DNA of 41,976 nucleotides from an uncultured Gammaproteobacteria bacterium (GTDB taxonomy: Bacteria; Pseudomonadota; Gammaproteobacteria; Pseudomonadales; Azotimanducaceae), in contig CAJXCK010000009.1 of the NCBI GenBank assembly GCA_913051785.1, forward strand, positions 1 to 41,976, given 5' to 3'. Made by a program: the position numbers and the translations under genes. Under the pieces are notes generated by a model that worked only from the letters and a program-made list of their open reading frames with translations, was not told the DNA's origin and ran no database searches. Each line of letters opens with the position of its first letter. Position 1 is the stretch's first letter. Below, one piece after another: positions 8,576-17,066 of the stretch.

Positions 8576-8595
8576 GGCCAGCTTCTTCGCTGGCC
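8576..8595. other. Perfect 7-bp stem-loop between the methyltransferase-like gene and modB
   Basis: GGCCAGC (8576-8582) and GCTGGCC (8589-8595) pair perfectly around the six-base loop TTCTTC. It lies 16 bases past the stop codon of the methyltransferase-like gene and upstream of modB, both on the minus strand. No U-tract follows on that strand, so it is not a classical intrinsic terminator; it could stabilise the upstream mRNA end or aid Rho-type termination. Confidence 0.5.
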
Positions 8596-8610
8596 CCGTC
8601 TAATCTAGCA

Positions 8611-9465
8611 CTAGGATGTTGGTTTTATAAACTTGAGAGTCATGCGATTGGATTCACCAATTGCTAACATCTCTTTTTTACTCGAAGTAGGCGGAAGTCT
8701 CCAAACTTTGTCTTTTTCTCCAGGAATATCTTTCGGATTTGCATTGACATCGCTGGAAGCCAAAAACTCAAATCCAGCCGCCTCGAGCTGAGCAATGACG
8801 AAATCTCTCTTCAAATAGCCGTTTGAGCCACTAGCCCAAGCGTCAGTTGCAGACTCGGGTGCCTCATGTTGAACAACGCCGACTATCCCACCTGGCTTTA
8901 AAATGTCATAGGCGCTTTTTAGAGCAGTAGTGAGATGCCCGCCGTCCCTTTCGAATCTCGCTAAATTATGAAGTGCACGAATAAACAGAAATCGATCAGC
9001 TGTTCCTGCCATCTCCGGCGGCAGTTCGCCCATCACGAATCCAGATACGTTCGCCGAATTTTCGGGTTTTGCTTCGTCCACTTGAGCTGGCCAATCGGTA
9101 GCCCAGCTTTTTAGTTTAGCTATCCTTTCATCGTCGTAACCGAAGTTTTTGAATATTGCAGTCGGATAGTTAGCGCCCACCAAAGTGCCTTCGGCGCCCA
9201 GAGAGGGTACTAATATTTTCGTATACCAACCTCCGCCTGGCAATGCTTCGACAACTGTCATTCCTTCGTTGATGTCAAAGAAACTCATCGTCTCTTTAGG
9301 GTTTCTATAGATATAGCGAGCTTTTGTATCATCCGATTGAGAAGAAAGAGCCTCGTCCATGGCGCTTTTCATCTCTCCTTCCTCGTGATGCCCAGCATTC
9401 GTTGCATTTATGACAAAAAATGCGCTCACTAGGGTGATTACTCTAAGATGTCCAAGAAAAACCAT
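8611..9465 (-). CDS. Exported class I SAM-methyltransferase-like protein
   Basis: This 284-residue protein begins with a signal peptide (MVFLGHLRVITLVSAFFVINATNA, cleavage likely before GHHEE). It continues as a Rossmann methyltransferase-like domain: the motif I equivalent is VVEALPGGGWYTKIL (about residues 70-84), with the usual later strands ILKPGGIVGVVQHE and LEAAGFEFLAS. It resembles the predicted-methyltransferase family COG4798, many of whose members are secreted. Such proteins are puzzling because S-adenosylmethionine is not expected in the periplasm; the activity is unproven. A textbook AAGGAGG ribosome site precedes the ATG at 9465. The nearest upstream gene on the strand is the aminotransferase, but it lies on the far side (9566-10885) with a 100-base gap, so this gene may have its own promoter. 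Confidence 0.8.
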   Translation of the reverse strand: MVFLGHLRVITLVSAFFVINATNAGHHEEGEMKSAMDEALSSQSDDTKARYIYRNPKETMSFFDINEGMTVVEALPGGGWYTKILVPSLGAEGTLVGANYPTAIFKNFGYDDERIAKLKSWATDWPAQVDEAKPENSANVSGFVMGELPPEMAGTADRFLFIRALHNLARFERDGGHLTTALKSAYDILKPGGIVGVVQHEAPESATDAWASGSNGYLKRDFVIAQLEAAGFEFLASSDVNANPKDIPGEKDKVWRLPPTSSKKEMLAIGESNRMTLKFIKPTS

Positions 9466-9565
9466 GCTTTCCTCCTTATTTTAGATTCGCTCTTTCAGTT
9501 AATAGCATCCATGTAATATAACCGGATATTTTTGGTTTACTATTGCTACGTGGAATTTCTACCAA

Positions 9566-10885
9566 TCAGTGAACTTGATCTATTGCTTCAGCCAGTGTGT
9601 CACTCATACTTCTGATGTCGCTCTCTTCAGAAATAAAAGGTGGAGCAAATTGAAGTGTATCCCCGCCCCATCGCACGTAAACGCCTAGTTCCCAACAACG
9701 TATTCCAATTTCAAAGGGTCGAACAATCGGATCGCCATCACGCGGTGCGATCTGTAAAGCTGCGGCCATTCCGAAATTTCTGATGTCAGTAACATTCTTA
9801 TAGCCCTTTAAAGAATGAATTGTTTCTTCGAGGATGGGAGCCAGTTTTTGAGATTTTCCAATCATATCCTCTTCCAACATGACGTCTAAAGCGGCGAGAG
9901 CAGCAGCGCAAGCTACCGGATGAGCCGAATATGTATAGCCGTGCGGCAACTCAATCATGTGATCGGGCTGATCATTCATCATAAAGGAGTCGTAGATTTT
10001 GTCGGAGCAGATAACAGCACCCATTGGTATAACACCATTTGTCAGGCCTTTAGCAACATTCATGATGTCCGGTGTGACATTGAAAGCGGTCGACCCAAAA
10101 ACTTCGCCAAGTCTTCCAAAACCTGTTATCACCTCGTCGAAAATTAGTAGGATGTCATGTTCGGTACAAATTTCGCGCAGTCTGTTCAGATAGTTCAAAG
10201 GCGGTACGATAACTCCGGCCGAGCCAGATAAGGGTTCCACAATAACGGCGGCAATGTTGGATGCATCATGCAATTGGATTAATTGTTCAAGATGATTGGC
10301 GAGGTGAGCACCCTCGGTTGGCTGACCTTTGGTGAACGCAAGTTCAGGTTGGAGTGTATGCGGCAGATGGTCAGCATCTCCCAACTGTCCGAATAATCTT
10401 CTGTTCGGTCCGATTCCGCCTAGACTGGTGCCGGCAAAATTGACGCCATGGTAACCTTTCATCCTGCCAATGAATCTGGTTTTACTCGGCTTTCCCTGCA
10501 TCCTCCAATAAGCCCTTGCGAGCTTAAGGGACGTATCCGCGCATTCAGATCCTGAATTCGCAAATAGTACGTGGTCTAAACCGTCTGGAACAATCTCTAC
10601 TAATCGATCAGCCAGTTCAGTTGCCCCTGGATGTGTGAATTGAAAGGACGGAGCGAAATCTAAAGTTTCCAGCTGTTTTGTAACGGCTTCGTTGATCTCT
10701 TTTCGATTATGTCCATACCCGGAGCACCAGAGGCCCGATAAGGAGTCGAAAACTTCTCGCCCGTCCTGACTTAAGAAGTGACAACCATTAGCTTCTACGA
10801 TTACTCGCGGATCCTTGTGAAACTGCCGGTTTGCCGTAAACGGCATCCAGTGGCTTTTTGTGGAAATGTTATTTTGTCCAGTCAT
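9566..10885 (-). CDS. Class III PLP-dependent aminotransferase (omega-amino acid:pyruvate type)
   Basis: This protein of about 439 residues is a fold-type I aminotransferase that moves an amino group from an omega-amino acid, amine or beta-alanine-like donor to pyruvate or another oxo acid. PLP-binding features are LIFDEVITGFGRLG (the aspartate contacting the pyridine nitrogen) and the Schiff-base lysine K279 in NVAKGLTNG. The N-terminal HWMPFTANRQFHKDPRVI is characteristic of the omega-amino acid:pyruvate group. I place the start at the ATG at 10885, because an upstream in-frame extension to 10999 would overlap the GST coding sequence by 100 bases and has no family similarity. The gap to the GST stop is 14 bases, so the two form an operon. 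Confidence 0.93.
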   Translation of the reverse strand: MTGQNNISTKSHWMPFTANRQFHKDPRVIVEANGCHFLSQDGREVFDSLSGLWCSGYGHNRKEINEAVTKQLETLDFAPSFQFTHPGATELADRLVEIVPDGLDHVLFANSGSECADTSLKLARAYWRMQGKPSKTRFIGRMKGYHGVNFAGTSLGGIGPNRRLFGQLGDADHLPHTLQPELAFTKGQPTEGAHLANHLEQLIQLHDASNIAAVIVEPLSGSAGVIVPPLNYLNRLREICTEHDILLIFDEVITGFGRLGEVFGSTAFNVTPDIMNVAKGLTNGVIPMGAVICSDKIYDSFMMNDQPDHMIELPHGYTYSAHPVACAAALAALDVMLEEDMIGKSQKLAPILEETIHSLKGYKNVTDIRNFGMAAALQIAPRDGDPIVRPFEIGIRCWELGVYVRWGGDTLQFAPPFISEESDIRSMSDTLAEAIDQVH

Positions 10886-10899
10886 GCTCAGTTTCTCTG

Positions 10900-11517
10900 C
10901 TACAACCCCATTGCCGCTCGGTAAGCGGGCCTGGCCTCCAGCCTTTCCCAGTAAGGTTGGATCCTCTCGGGTAACGTCTCTTTCAGGTATTTTTCGCATA
11001 GCATGATTGTGTAGCCCAGCATAATGTCAGCTGCTGAAAATTGCTCGCCGAGGATATAGTCCTTGTTGGCAATCTCTGGAATGATGGCGTCCAAAGACAG
11101 CCTCGCTCGATCTCGCATCTCCTCAACGACGTCTTCTTTTGTTTTATCACCTGGGAATTCCCGAAAATGATTGACGATTTCTCCTAACGGACGGGCGAAC
11201 GTTGCTTCTGCGAACCAGCTCCATTGAAGATAGATAGCATGCTCGGCGGTACCAGGAGTGGGCTGTAATCGACCCTCGCCATAGCGATCCAGGATGTACT
11301 GAACCATTGCACCAGACTCGTATATTTTCAGGTCATTGGCATCGGTGTCTATCATTACTGGCACCTTCCCAACTGGATTCATAGCTCGCCACTCAGCGCT
11401 GGCACGATATTCGGGGCTAAAGTCCACTGGGAGAATTTCGTATGAGAGACCCAGCTCCTCGCATAGCCAGATTGGTCTAACGCCTCGTGTGGCAGGTACG
11501 TGGTAGATTTGGATCAT
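10900..11517 (-). CDS. Glutathione S-transferase family protein
   Basis: This 205-residue cytosolic GST has an N-terminal thioredoxin-like domain starting MIQIYHVPATRGVRPIWLCEE, the cis-proline segment NPVGKVPVMID, and the glutathione-binding YESGAMVQYILDRY. The helical C-terminal domain ends with the usual PAYRAAM. A serine or cysteine at the usual catalytic position is not obvious (TRGVRP). The class is therefore uncertain, and a binding or isomerase role is possible. It is first of a two-gene minus-strand operon with the omega-aminotransferase and diverges from the crotonase gene at 11604 across 86 bases. Confidence 0.9.
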   Translation of the reverse strand: MIQIYHVPATRGVRPIWLCEELGLSYEILPVDFSPEYRASAEWRAMNPVGKVPVMIDTDANDLKIYESGAMVQYILDRYGEGRLQPTPGTAEHAIYLQWSWFAEATFARPLGEIVNHFREFPGDKTKEDVVEEMRDRARLSLDAIIPEIANKDYILGEQFSAADIMLGYTIMLCEKYLKETLPERIQPYWERLEARPAYRAAMGL

Positions 11518-11603
11518 CTCGCTCCCCGTGTAGGATTTTTCAGGAACTCATTGCATAATCTACTCCTGAATACAAATCGAGGCCAACGTTTGGGGAAACG
11601 AAT

Positions 11604-12338
11604 ATGTCAAAAGAATTGATGGAATTAGAGCGTGATGGTGACGTTTTCGTTTTGACTTTTGTTGGTGGTGAGAATCGTTGGAATACGACTTTCGTGCGCG
11701 AATTATCAGGTGTTCTAGATGAGGTGGAGACCTCCACAGGCCCCGCGGCTTTGGTAACTATCTCGAGTGATGAAAAGTTCTATTCCAATGGTCTAGATAT
11801 TGACTGGGTCACTGATCCACAAAGCCACCCAGAAGGCGGAGACTCAAAAGTTTTTGGGAGTGAGTTCATGGGGCTTATGGGTCGAATAATCACATTCCCC
11901 ATGCCGACTATCTGTGCGATCAATGGGCACGCCTTTGGAGCGGGTCTCATGGCGGCGCTATGCCACGACCTACGGATTATGAGAGCTGATCGTGGCTTTT
12001 TGTGCGCCCCCGAAATGCAATTAGGTATGACCATACCAACACCTGAACTGGCTTTGTTTCGTCACAAGATGTCTATGAGTGCGTTTTACGAAACCGTTCA
12101 GCTCGCCAAGCGATGGAGTGGACCGATGGCTAAGGAAGCAGGTTTTGTCCAGGATCTCTCTGATATTGAAATTCTTTTGGACAAGGCTAAAGGTAAAGCC
12201 GCTGAACTCGCGCCCTTAGGAGCAAATCGAGATAACTATCGAGATCAGAAAGAGAGGCTTTATGGTGAAAATGCAGCGATCAACGAGCCGCATGGTCCGG
12301 CTCACATGCTGAAAAATGCGGATCAGTATGGACACTAA
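11604..12338 (+). CDS. Enoyl-CoA hydratase/isomerase family protein, plant-ECI-like
   Basis: This 244-residue crotonase-fold protein is shorter than the usual 255-275. The CoA-pocket segment reads SSDEKFYSNGLDIDWV and the second oxyanion segment NGHAFGAGLMAALCHDLRIM. The FYSNGLD form and the lack of the typical NRPxxxNA motif (here GGENRWNT) recall the monofunctional delta3-delta2-enoyl-CoA isomerases of plants and some bacteria rather than hydratases. The active-site loop is LCAPEMQLGMTIPTPEL. GGGGAAA precedes the ATG. It is first of a plus-strand pair with the class II aldolase (26-base gap). The reaction is inferred; substrate unknown. Confidence 0.87.
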   Translation: MSKELMELERDGDVFVLTFVGGENRWNTTFVRELSGVLDEVETSTGPAALVTISSDEKFYSNGLDIDWVTDPQSHPEGGDSKVFGSEFMGLMGRIITFPMPTICAINGHAFGAGLMAALCHDLRIMRADRGFLCAPEMQLGMTIPTPELALFRHKMSMSAFYETVQLAKRWSGPMAKEAGFVQDLSDIEILLDKAKGKAAELAPLGANRDNYRDQKERLYGENAAINEPHGPAHMLKNADQYGH

Positions 12339-12364
12339 AGCGTAAGTAGAGAAAGAGGAAAATT

Positions 12365-13129
12365 ATGGCGGAAAATGTAGTACCGATTGGAGATATTTCT
12401 CAAGAGGAATGGGATACCCGGGTGAGGTTGGCAGCCTGTTACAGACTCTTTGTGAAGTTTGGTTGGACAGATTTGATTTTTACCCATCTCTCCGCACGCG
12501 TTCCCGGTCAACCGGAACAATATTTGATCAATCCTTATGGTCTTTTGTTTGAAGAGATTACCGCGTCTTCGTTATTGAAAGTCGATTTCGACGGAAACGT
12601 TATCAGTGGAGATCATGCCTACAACGATGCTGGGCATGCGATTCATACTGCCGTGTTGAAAGCCAGGCCCGATATTAATGCGGTCTTCCATAGTCACACT
12701 AGAGCGGGCATGGCGGTTTCGACTATGAAATGCGGCTTGCTGCCCTTGACGCAACAAGCAAACGAAATAATGGCCAATGTTGCGTATCACGAGTACGACA
12801 TAGCCGTTGGTGATGATGATGAGTGCGAACGAATTGGAAGAGACCTAGCCGATAAGAACATTATGATTATGCACAATCACGGACTTCTAACCTGTGCAGC
12901 GGATATGCCAGAAGCTTTCTATCTAATCTATACCTTAGAAAACGCCTGCAAAGTCCAGGTGGATGCATTGTCAAGCGGCCAAGAATTGTATGAACCGAAC
13001 GAGAGAGCGCTCAAACTATTTAGCGATTATGGTCGCGTGAAGCCGGATTCCCCGAGCAGGTCTTCCCAGCTCGCATGGCCTGCTTTAATGCGGATGTTGG
13101 AATCTGAAGACCAGTCCTATAAGACTTAG
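12365..13129 (+). CDS. Class II aldolase/adducin family protein
   Basis: This 254-residue protein is a zinc-dependent aldolase/adducin-fold enzyme related to L-fuculose-phosphate aldolase. Zinc ligands are visible as H109 and H111 (VFHSHTRAG) and H170 with H172 nearby (IMHNHGLLT). The N-terminal FTHLSARVPG and INPYGLLFEEI segments are typical of the adducin-like subgroup, whose substrates are often not sugar phosphates. It should act in the cytoplasm on a hydroxy-carbonyl substrate. An AGAGGAAAA ribosome site precedes the ATG. It is the second gene of a pair with the crotonase at 11604, suggesting that the two act in one catabolic route. The specific reaction is not known. Confidence 0.88.
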   Translation: MAENVVPIGDISQEEWDTRVRLAACYRLFVKFGWTDLIFTHLSARVPGQPEQYLINPYGLLFEEITASSLLKVDFDGNVISGDHAYNDAGHAIHTAVLKARPDINAVFHSHTRAGMAVSTMKCGLLPLTQQANEIMANVAYHEYDIAVGDDDECERIGRDLADKNIMIMHNHGLLTCAADMPEAFYLIYTLENACKVQVDALSSGQELYEPNERALKLFSDYGRVKPDSPSRSSQLAWPALMRMLESEDQSYKT

Positions 13130-13233
13130 CTTTACGTAATCATTGCTCAGTTCCCGCGATAGCCATGACGCCCCAGTGAAGGGCGGCGCTTTGAACTAAG
13201 AACAATCCCGGCTGCAGCCATGCTCAATCTTCT

Positions 13234-13258
13234 AGATCGACAAGGATCTTGGTTTTTT
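13234..13258 (+). terminator. Weak candidate terminator after the class II aldolase gene
   Basis: AGATC (13234-13238) and GATCT (13245-13249) can pair over a six-base loop, followed three bases later by six T residues (13253-13258). The stem is only 5 bp and AT-rich. A separate GC-rich 5-bp stem (CGCCC/GGGCG, 13169-13185) lies nearer the gene but has no T-run. The 144-base intergenic region otherwise shows nothing. Confidence 0.3.
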
Positions 13259-13273
13259 CAGGCTTGTTTTGGG

Positions 13274-14668
13274 TTAGCTTGTGAAGCGGGCCAGCACGAC
13301 AAACCACACTACAAAACCTGCCATTACTAGTTCGAATGCAAATATAACCCAGAGACCGTATTTGACAATCTTGTTGGGTTGGATCCTTGAATCCATGAAT
13401 TTTTTTTGTAGGTAAATAGTGGCGCCACTCTGAATAGGTAAGAATAGTGCAGAGGTTAATCCGCCGATCATGATTAAAATCACAAAGTTTGGAACGAACA
13501 AGTAAATCAGGAAGGCTACGATCGGCAGAAAACCGAGATACCATCTAATGATGCTCTTTCTGAGCGAGAGATTATTTCTATCAATTAGTTTTAATTCGAT
13601 CAGATAGTCTGGTATCGGTCTTCCACCAGCACCCGCTCCCGATAGCACGGTAGAAAATAGAATGAAGAAGGCCCCGATACTAAATATCCAGACTGCCCAT
13701 TGGCCCAACGTTTGCGTAAAAATGTTCGATAGAGCGGATATGGTCTCGTCATTTCCCTCCGGGACAATACCCATTTGGTTCAGAACTCCAGCGCCCAAAA
13801 TATAATAGGGAATCGTGGCGCAGGTTACCACGATCAGGGCAAGCCAAACGTCTGTGTGCAGGACTTTTACCCATCCTTTTGCCCGTTTCTCCCAGGACGG
13901 ATCGTTTCGATCACCACCAATATAGGTCGGGTAGCCTTTTTCTATGCACCAGTAGGTATAGGCGCTAATGTCGCCTGAACTAGTTCCAGTATAGCCATAG
14001 GCGGATAGTGCGAGTGCAGCGAAAGCGATGAAAAGACCCCAATCCGGTTTAAGGCCAGAGAGTATTTCGCCGGGTGTGACCGCGAATTCTGTAAATTGCA
14101 TCGCGAAAACGCATGTCAGAGTGGCGACAGTAAAACCGATAACAAGCGGTAGCATTGAGCTTTCAAGCCACTTGTAACTCCCTGTCGATAAAATAACCGA
14201 ACACACTATGGCGATGGCTCCGGTGCAAAAAATCCCGCTTATTTCTATGCCGGCTAGGGAACTTAAAAAAGATAAGGATTGACCTGCGCCGCCAAAGATT
14301 CCGCCCAAACCCATTGTTCCTGGAACGTAGGCGAGGATGCCCATCCAAATTGGCCAGGATAGACCAGCGAAATGGCCTGGTAGACGATTGATAGCTCTCA
14401 GATATGTGTCGCCGGTGGTAATGGTGTACCTAGCAAGTTCGGCCTGTACGAGCGCCTTGCACCAACAAGACAGCAATAACCACCATAAGAGCGCCCAACC
14501 CGCGGCAGCTCCTAAACTCGTTGTCAGCACAAGTTCTCCCGAACCAATGACCGCTCCAGTAACGATCAGACTAGGCCCAAGATATTTGAATCTTCCAAGT
14601 AAATTTGTGGGCGCCTCTTTGGTGCCGCCTATTTCTTGGGTGTACGGGTCTTGGCTAAGCTGACTCAT
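13274..14668 (-). CDS. Nramp-related membrane transporter with atypical metal-site residues
   Basis: This 464-residue integral membrane protein has about eleven hydrophobic helices and the overall pattern of the Nramp/LeuT fold: LGPSLIVTGAVIGSGELVLTTSLGAAAGWAL at the N-terminus, then repeated helices. Canonical Nramp proteins carry DPGN in helix 1 and a metal-binding Met with MPHN-type residues in helix 6. Here the helix-1 position reads GAVIGSGE, and no MPHN is seen (the region reads YGYTGTSSGDISAYTYW). It may therefore carry something other than Mn or Fe; that is inference. GGAGGG precedes the ATG. It sits 33 bases behind a crotonase gene, suggesting a metabolite or cofactor-metal role in that pathway. 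Confidence 0.82.
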   Translation of the reverse strand: MSQLSQDPYTQEIGGTKEAPTNLLGRFKYLGPSLIVTGAVIGSGELVLTTSLGAAAGWALLWWLLLSCWCKALVQAELARYTITTGDTYLRAINRLPGHFAGLSWPIWMGILAYVPGTMGLGGIFGGAGQSLSFLSSLAGIEISGIFCTGAIAIVCSVILSTGSYKWLESSMLPLVIGFTVATLTCVFAMQFTEFAVTPGEILSGLKPDWGLFIAFAALALSAYGYTGTSSGDISAYTYWCIEKGYPTYIGGDRNDPSWEKRAKGWVKVLHTDVWLALIVVTCATIPYYILGAGVLNQMGIVPEGNDETISALSNIFTQTLGQWAVWIFSIGAFFILFSTVLSGAGAGGRPIPDYLIELKLIDRNNLSLRKSIIRWYLGFLPIVAFLIYLFVPNFVILIMIGGLTSALFLPIQSGATIYLQKKFMDSRIQPNKIVKYGLWVIFAFELVMAGFVVWFVVLARFTS

Positions 14669-14701
14669 TGTTCGGCCCTCCGAAGAAAGAAATTGCTTCG
14701 T

Positions 14702-15526
14702 CTAGTTCCCCTTGGTTAGATCTAACAGATCTTCGGGTATATCCCTGCTGGGACTCATCGACCAGTTAGGCTCTCGCTTTTCGAAAAAAGCCTTCACGCC
14801 TTCCTTGACGTCCACTGAGTCGCCGAGCCAATTTATCAATTTCCCTTCGGTCTCCATGAGCTGAGGAATATTCGAGGCAATATTCTGCCAAAGAAGTTTT
14901 TTAGATAATGCGACCGACACCGGGGCCGTATTCTGGGCTATATCGTCGGCGATTCCTTTTGCGCGCTCTAACAAGACTTCGGCGTCAAGGCTCTCGCTGA
15001 CAATTCCTTTTTCCTTTGCCTCCTCTCCCGACATCATTCGTCCAGTGAGCAGTAAGTCTGCTGCATTGGAGAACCCAGCAACTTGGCTTACGGTCACGTG
15101 TGAAGCGAGTTCGGGCAATATTCCTCGCCGCACCATAGCGAAGCCTATTTTCGCTCTCGCCGCAGCGATTCTAATATCTGCCAGCATTGCATAGGTAATG
15201 CCTACTCCAACCGCCGCACCATTTATAGCCGCGATCACAGGCTTTCCAATTTGGTAGGGCCATTTGGTTGGTCTGGTGATTTTAGTTTTTTCGGTAAATC
15301 CTCCTTCGCCGCCGGATAAGTCAGCTCCAGCGCAGAAAGCCCTACCGGATCCTGTCAATATAACGGCTCGAATTCGGTCATCGTCATCGCACTCGTACAT
15401 TGCATCACTGAGCTCTCTGGCCATTACAGGAGTCCAAGTATTCATTTGGTCAGGCCTGTTGAGAGTTACCAGGGCAACGCCGTCTTGGACGTCAAATTGA
15501 ATTTGTTCAAAATTCGGATTAGCCAT
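14702..15526 (-). CDS. Enoyl-CoA hydratase/isomerase family protein
   Basis: This crotonase-fold protein of about 274 residues has the standard NRPDQMNTW strand-turn, the CoA pocket GSGRAFCAGADLSGG and the second oxyanion segment NGAAVGVGITYAMLADIRIA. The active-site loop VRRGILPELASHVTVSQVAG carries a glutamate at the usual second catalytic position, so hydration or isomerisation of an enoyl-CoA is plausible. I place the start at the ATG at 15526, which has a GGGGGGG-containing ribosome site, rather than 13 codons upstream. It is first in a two-gene operon with the Nramp-related transporter and diverges from the PhyH gene. Confidence 0.9.
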   Translation of the reverse strand: MANPNFEQIQFDVQDGVALVTLNRPDQMNTWTPVMARELSDAMYECDDDDRIRAVILTGSGRAFCAGADLSGGEGGFTEKTKITRPTKWPYQIGKPVIAAINGAAVGVGITYAMLADIRIAAARAKIGFAMVRRGILPELASHVTVSQVAGFSNAADLLLTGRMMSGEEAKEKGIVSESLDAEVLLERAKGIADDIAQNTAPVSVALSKKLLWQNIASNIPQLMETEGKLINWLGDSVDVKEGVKAFFEKREPNWSMSPSRDIPEDLLDLTKGN

Positions 15527-15659
15527 TTCATTTCCCCCCCGAAAAATGATCTGAGACAACCTCAAGAGTATCCGTGTTTCAGGCCAAATTCCAATTTCTG
15601 CGAGTCAGAGACCCTTGTCCTTGGCTAACATCCGGTTATGATCGATAGCTCTTTGGTTT

Positions 15660-16556
15660 ATGGGATTGATAGTGGGTTTTACCGATCACCACGTTCAACA
15701 TTATCGAGATCATGGTTATGCGATCATCGAGAACTTCTTAGATGCGACCGAGCTCGACTCCGCGAGAGATGAAATAGATCTATTCATTCCTGGCTGGTTG
15801 GAGTACGCAGCGAATCCCACAGGAGAGAAACCGGAGGGATGGAATGAACCTCCGAGATCTAGGCGAACTATGCGATTTCCTTTTAAGGGCTCTCAACTGA
15901 ATGCGATCACTCTTCATCCAGAATTAAGGCGATTTGCCTCTATTTTTGCCGAATCAGATGACCTGTTTTGCGAGCAATCTGATCTTCACTATAAGTGTAA
16001 GGGCCACTATGCGGATGCAGATCAAGTTATGCATCTGGACTACATGAATCATACGCTGGCTTACCCGCCGAACCTTCCCGAGTACTGGCAAACCGCGTTT
16101 TTGCTTTATTACACGGATGTAACGTTAGACGCCGCGCCAACCGCGGTCTGTTCCTGGACGCATTACAAAGATGAAATATTGTGGCCAACGGCTTATGAAC
16201 AGAAGGATCGAACTGAACTTTATGAGAATGAGGTGAAGGTGGTAGTTCCGGCGGGATCTGTTCTCGCCTATAGCATGAGGACCTTTCATCGTGGAACCGC
16301 GTTCAAAGAGGAGGCAGCCCGTGTGGGACATTTTATTACCTACTCACCAGCTCGACCAAAGTGGTTGGGCATACTTGGATGGCCCGAGCAGGGTGTGTAT
16401 GGAAGTTTTCAAAAGTGGATGTCTGAAGCAACACTTGAAGAGAGAGAACTGCTTGGATTCCCCAAACCCGGCGACTCTTATTGGACTGAAGAAACGAGAG
16501 CCGGTGTCGCCGCAAGGTTTCCTGATATGGATATGTCGCCGTATTTGGCTTTATAG
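15660..16556 (+). CDS. Phytanoyl-CoA dioxygenase (PhyH) family protein
   Basis: This 298-residue protein belongs to the Fe(II)/2-oxoglutarate-dependent PhyH oxygenases. The N-terminal HYRDHGYAIIENFLDATEL is typical. The iron facial triad is H125-x-D127 (MHLDYMNH) and the distal H210 (TFHRGTA), and an arginine in YSPARPKWLG likely binds 2-oxoglutarate. It hydroxylates an aliphatic carbon using O2 and releases succinate and CO2. The substrate may be a CoA thioester or a free small molecule. It lies 138 bases upstream of madL on the same strand and may or may not be co-transcribed. No signal peptide. Family and iron site are certain. Confidence 0.9.
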   Translation: MGLIVGFTDHHVQHYRDHGYAIIENFLDATELDSARDEIDLFIPGWLEYAANPTGEKPEGWNEPPRSRRTMRFPFKGSQLNAITLHPELRRFASIFAESDDLFCEQSDLHYKCKGHYADADQVMHLDYMNHTLAYPPNLPEYWQTAFLLYYTDVTLDAAPTAVCSWTHYKDEILWPTAYEQKDRTELYENEVKVVVPAGSVLAYSMRTFHRGTAFKEEAARVGHFITYSPARPKWLGILGWPEQGVYGSFQKWMSEATLEERELLGFPKPGDSYWTEETRAGVAARFPDMDMSPYLAL

Positions 16557-16694
16557 CCGCCTCAGTCTCTTGGCGGATGAACCTCTACCGAAATCGATAT
16601 ATTGTCTCTTGAGGAAGCATCTAATGACCTGTGACAAGGTTCTACATAAAAATTGTATTTATTTTTGGTCGCAAGAGAGATCTGGTCTGTATTT

Positions 16695-17066
16695 ATGATT
16701 ATTTATGGGGTGGGACTTTTGGCCGGGTGCATGTTGATAGGCGTTTACGCGGGCGACCTTGTTGGCTTGCTCTTCGGTATAGATGCCAATGTCGGTGGTG
16801 TGGGAATTGCAATGTTGATACTGATGGTCGTGTCAAACTATGGGCCTCTCAAAGTCTCGATAAAGCCTATTACTGCAGAAGGCATTACCTTTTGGAATGC
16901 GATGTACATCCCCATAGTCATCGCAATGGCGGCTAAGCAGAATGTTTTTGCGGCTATCTCCTCCGGCTGGCTAGCCATTTGTGCAGGATTCCTTGCCGTC
17001 GCACTCAGCTTTCTTATGATTCCGATCCTTGTGCGGTTTTCGGATAAGACAGATGAGAAGGTATGA
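16695..17066 (+). CDS. madL: Malonate transporter subunit MadL
   Basis: This small membrane protein of about 124 residues starts MIIYGVGLLAGCMLIGVYAGDLVG, closely matching the start of MadL proteins, and has about four transmembrane helices. MadL and MadM together form a malonate:sodium symporter in bacteria that grow on malonate. I chose the ATG at 16695 over a TTG at 16653 because the family starts there, although its ribosome site is weak. The stop overlaps the madM start by 4 bases (ATGA), so translation is coupled. The usual malonate decarboxylase or malonyl-CoA synthetase genes are not in this window, so malonate may be replaced by a related dicarboxylate. Confidence 0.9.
   Translation: MIIYGVGLLAGCMLIGVYAGDLVGLLFGIDANVGGVGIAMLILMVVSNYGPLKVSIKPITAEGITFWNAMYIPIVIAMAAKQNVFAAISSGWLAICAGFLAVALSFLMIPILVRFSDKTDEKV

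Noticed and set aside
10886-10999. N-terminal extension of the class III aminotransferase
   Set aside because: It overlaps 100 bases of the GST gene, has no family similarity, and the family start pattern begins after the ATG at 10885.
13224-13544. A 106-residue minus-strand open frame overlapping the Nramp-related gene
   Set aside because: It lies in another frame of the transporter gene 3' end and has no motif or ribosome site support.
16557-16576. CCGCC/GGCGG stem after the PhyH stop as a terminator
   Set aside because: The stem is only 5 bp with a ten-base loop and no T-run follows, so it is not listed.
16291-16698. A 135-residue plus-strand open frame in the PhyH 3' part and following gap
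   Set aside because: It is a different frame of the PhyH gene with composition typical of a shadow; the PhyH iron-binding residues prove the other frame.
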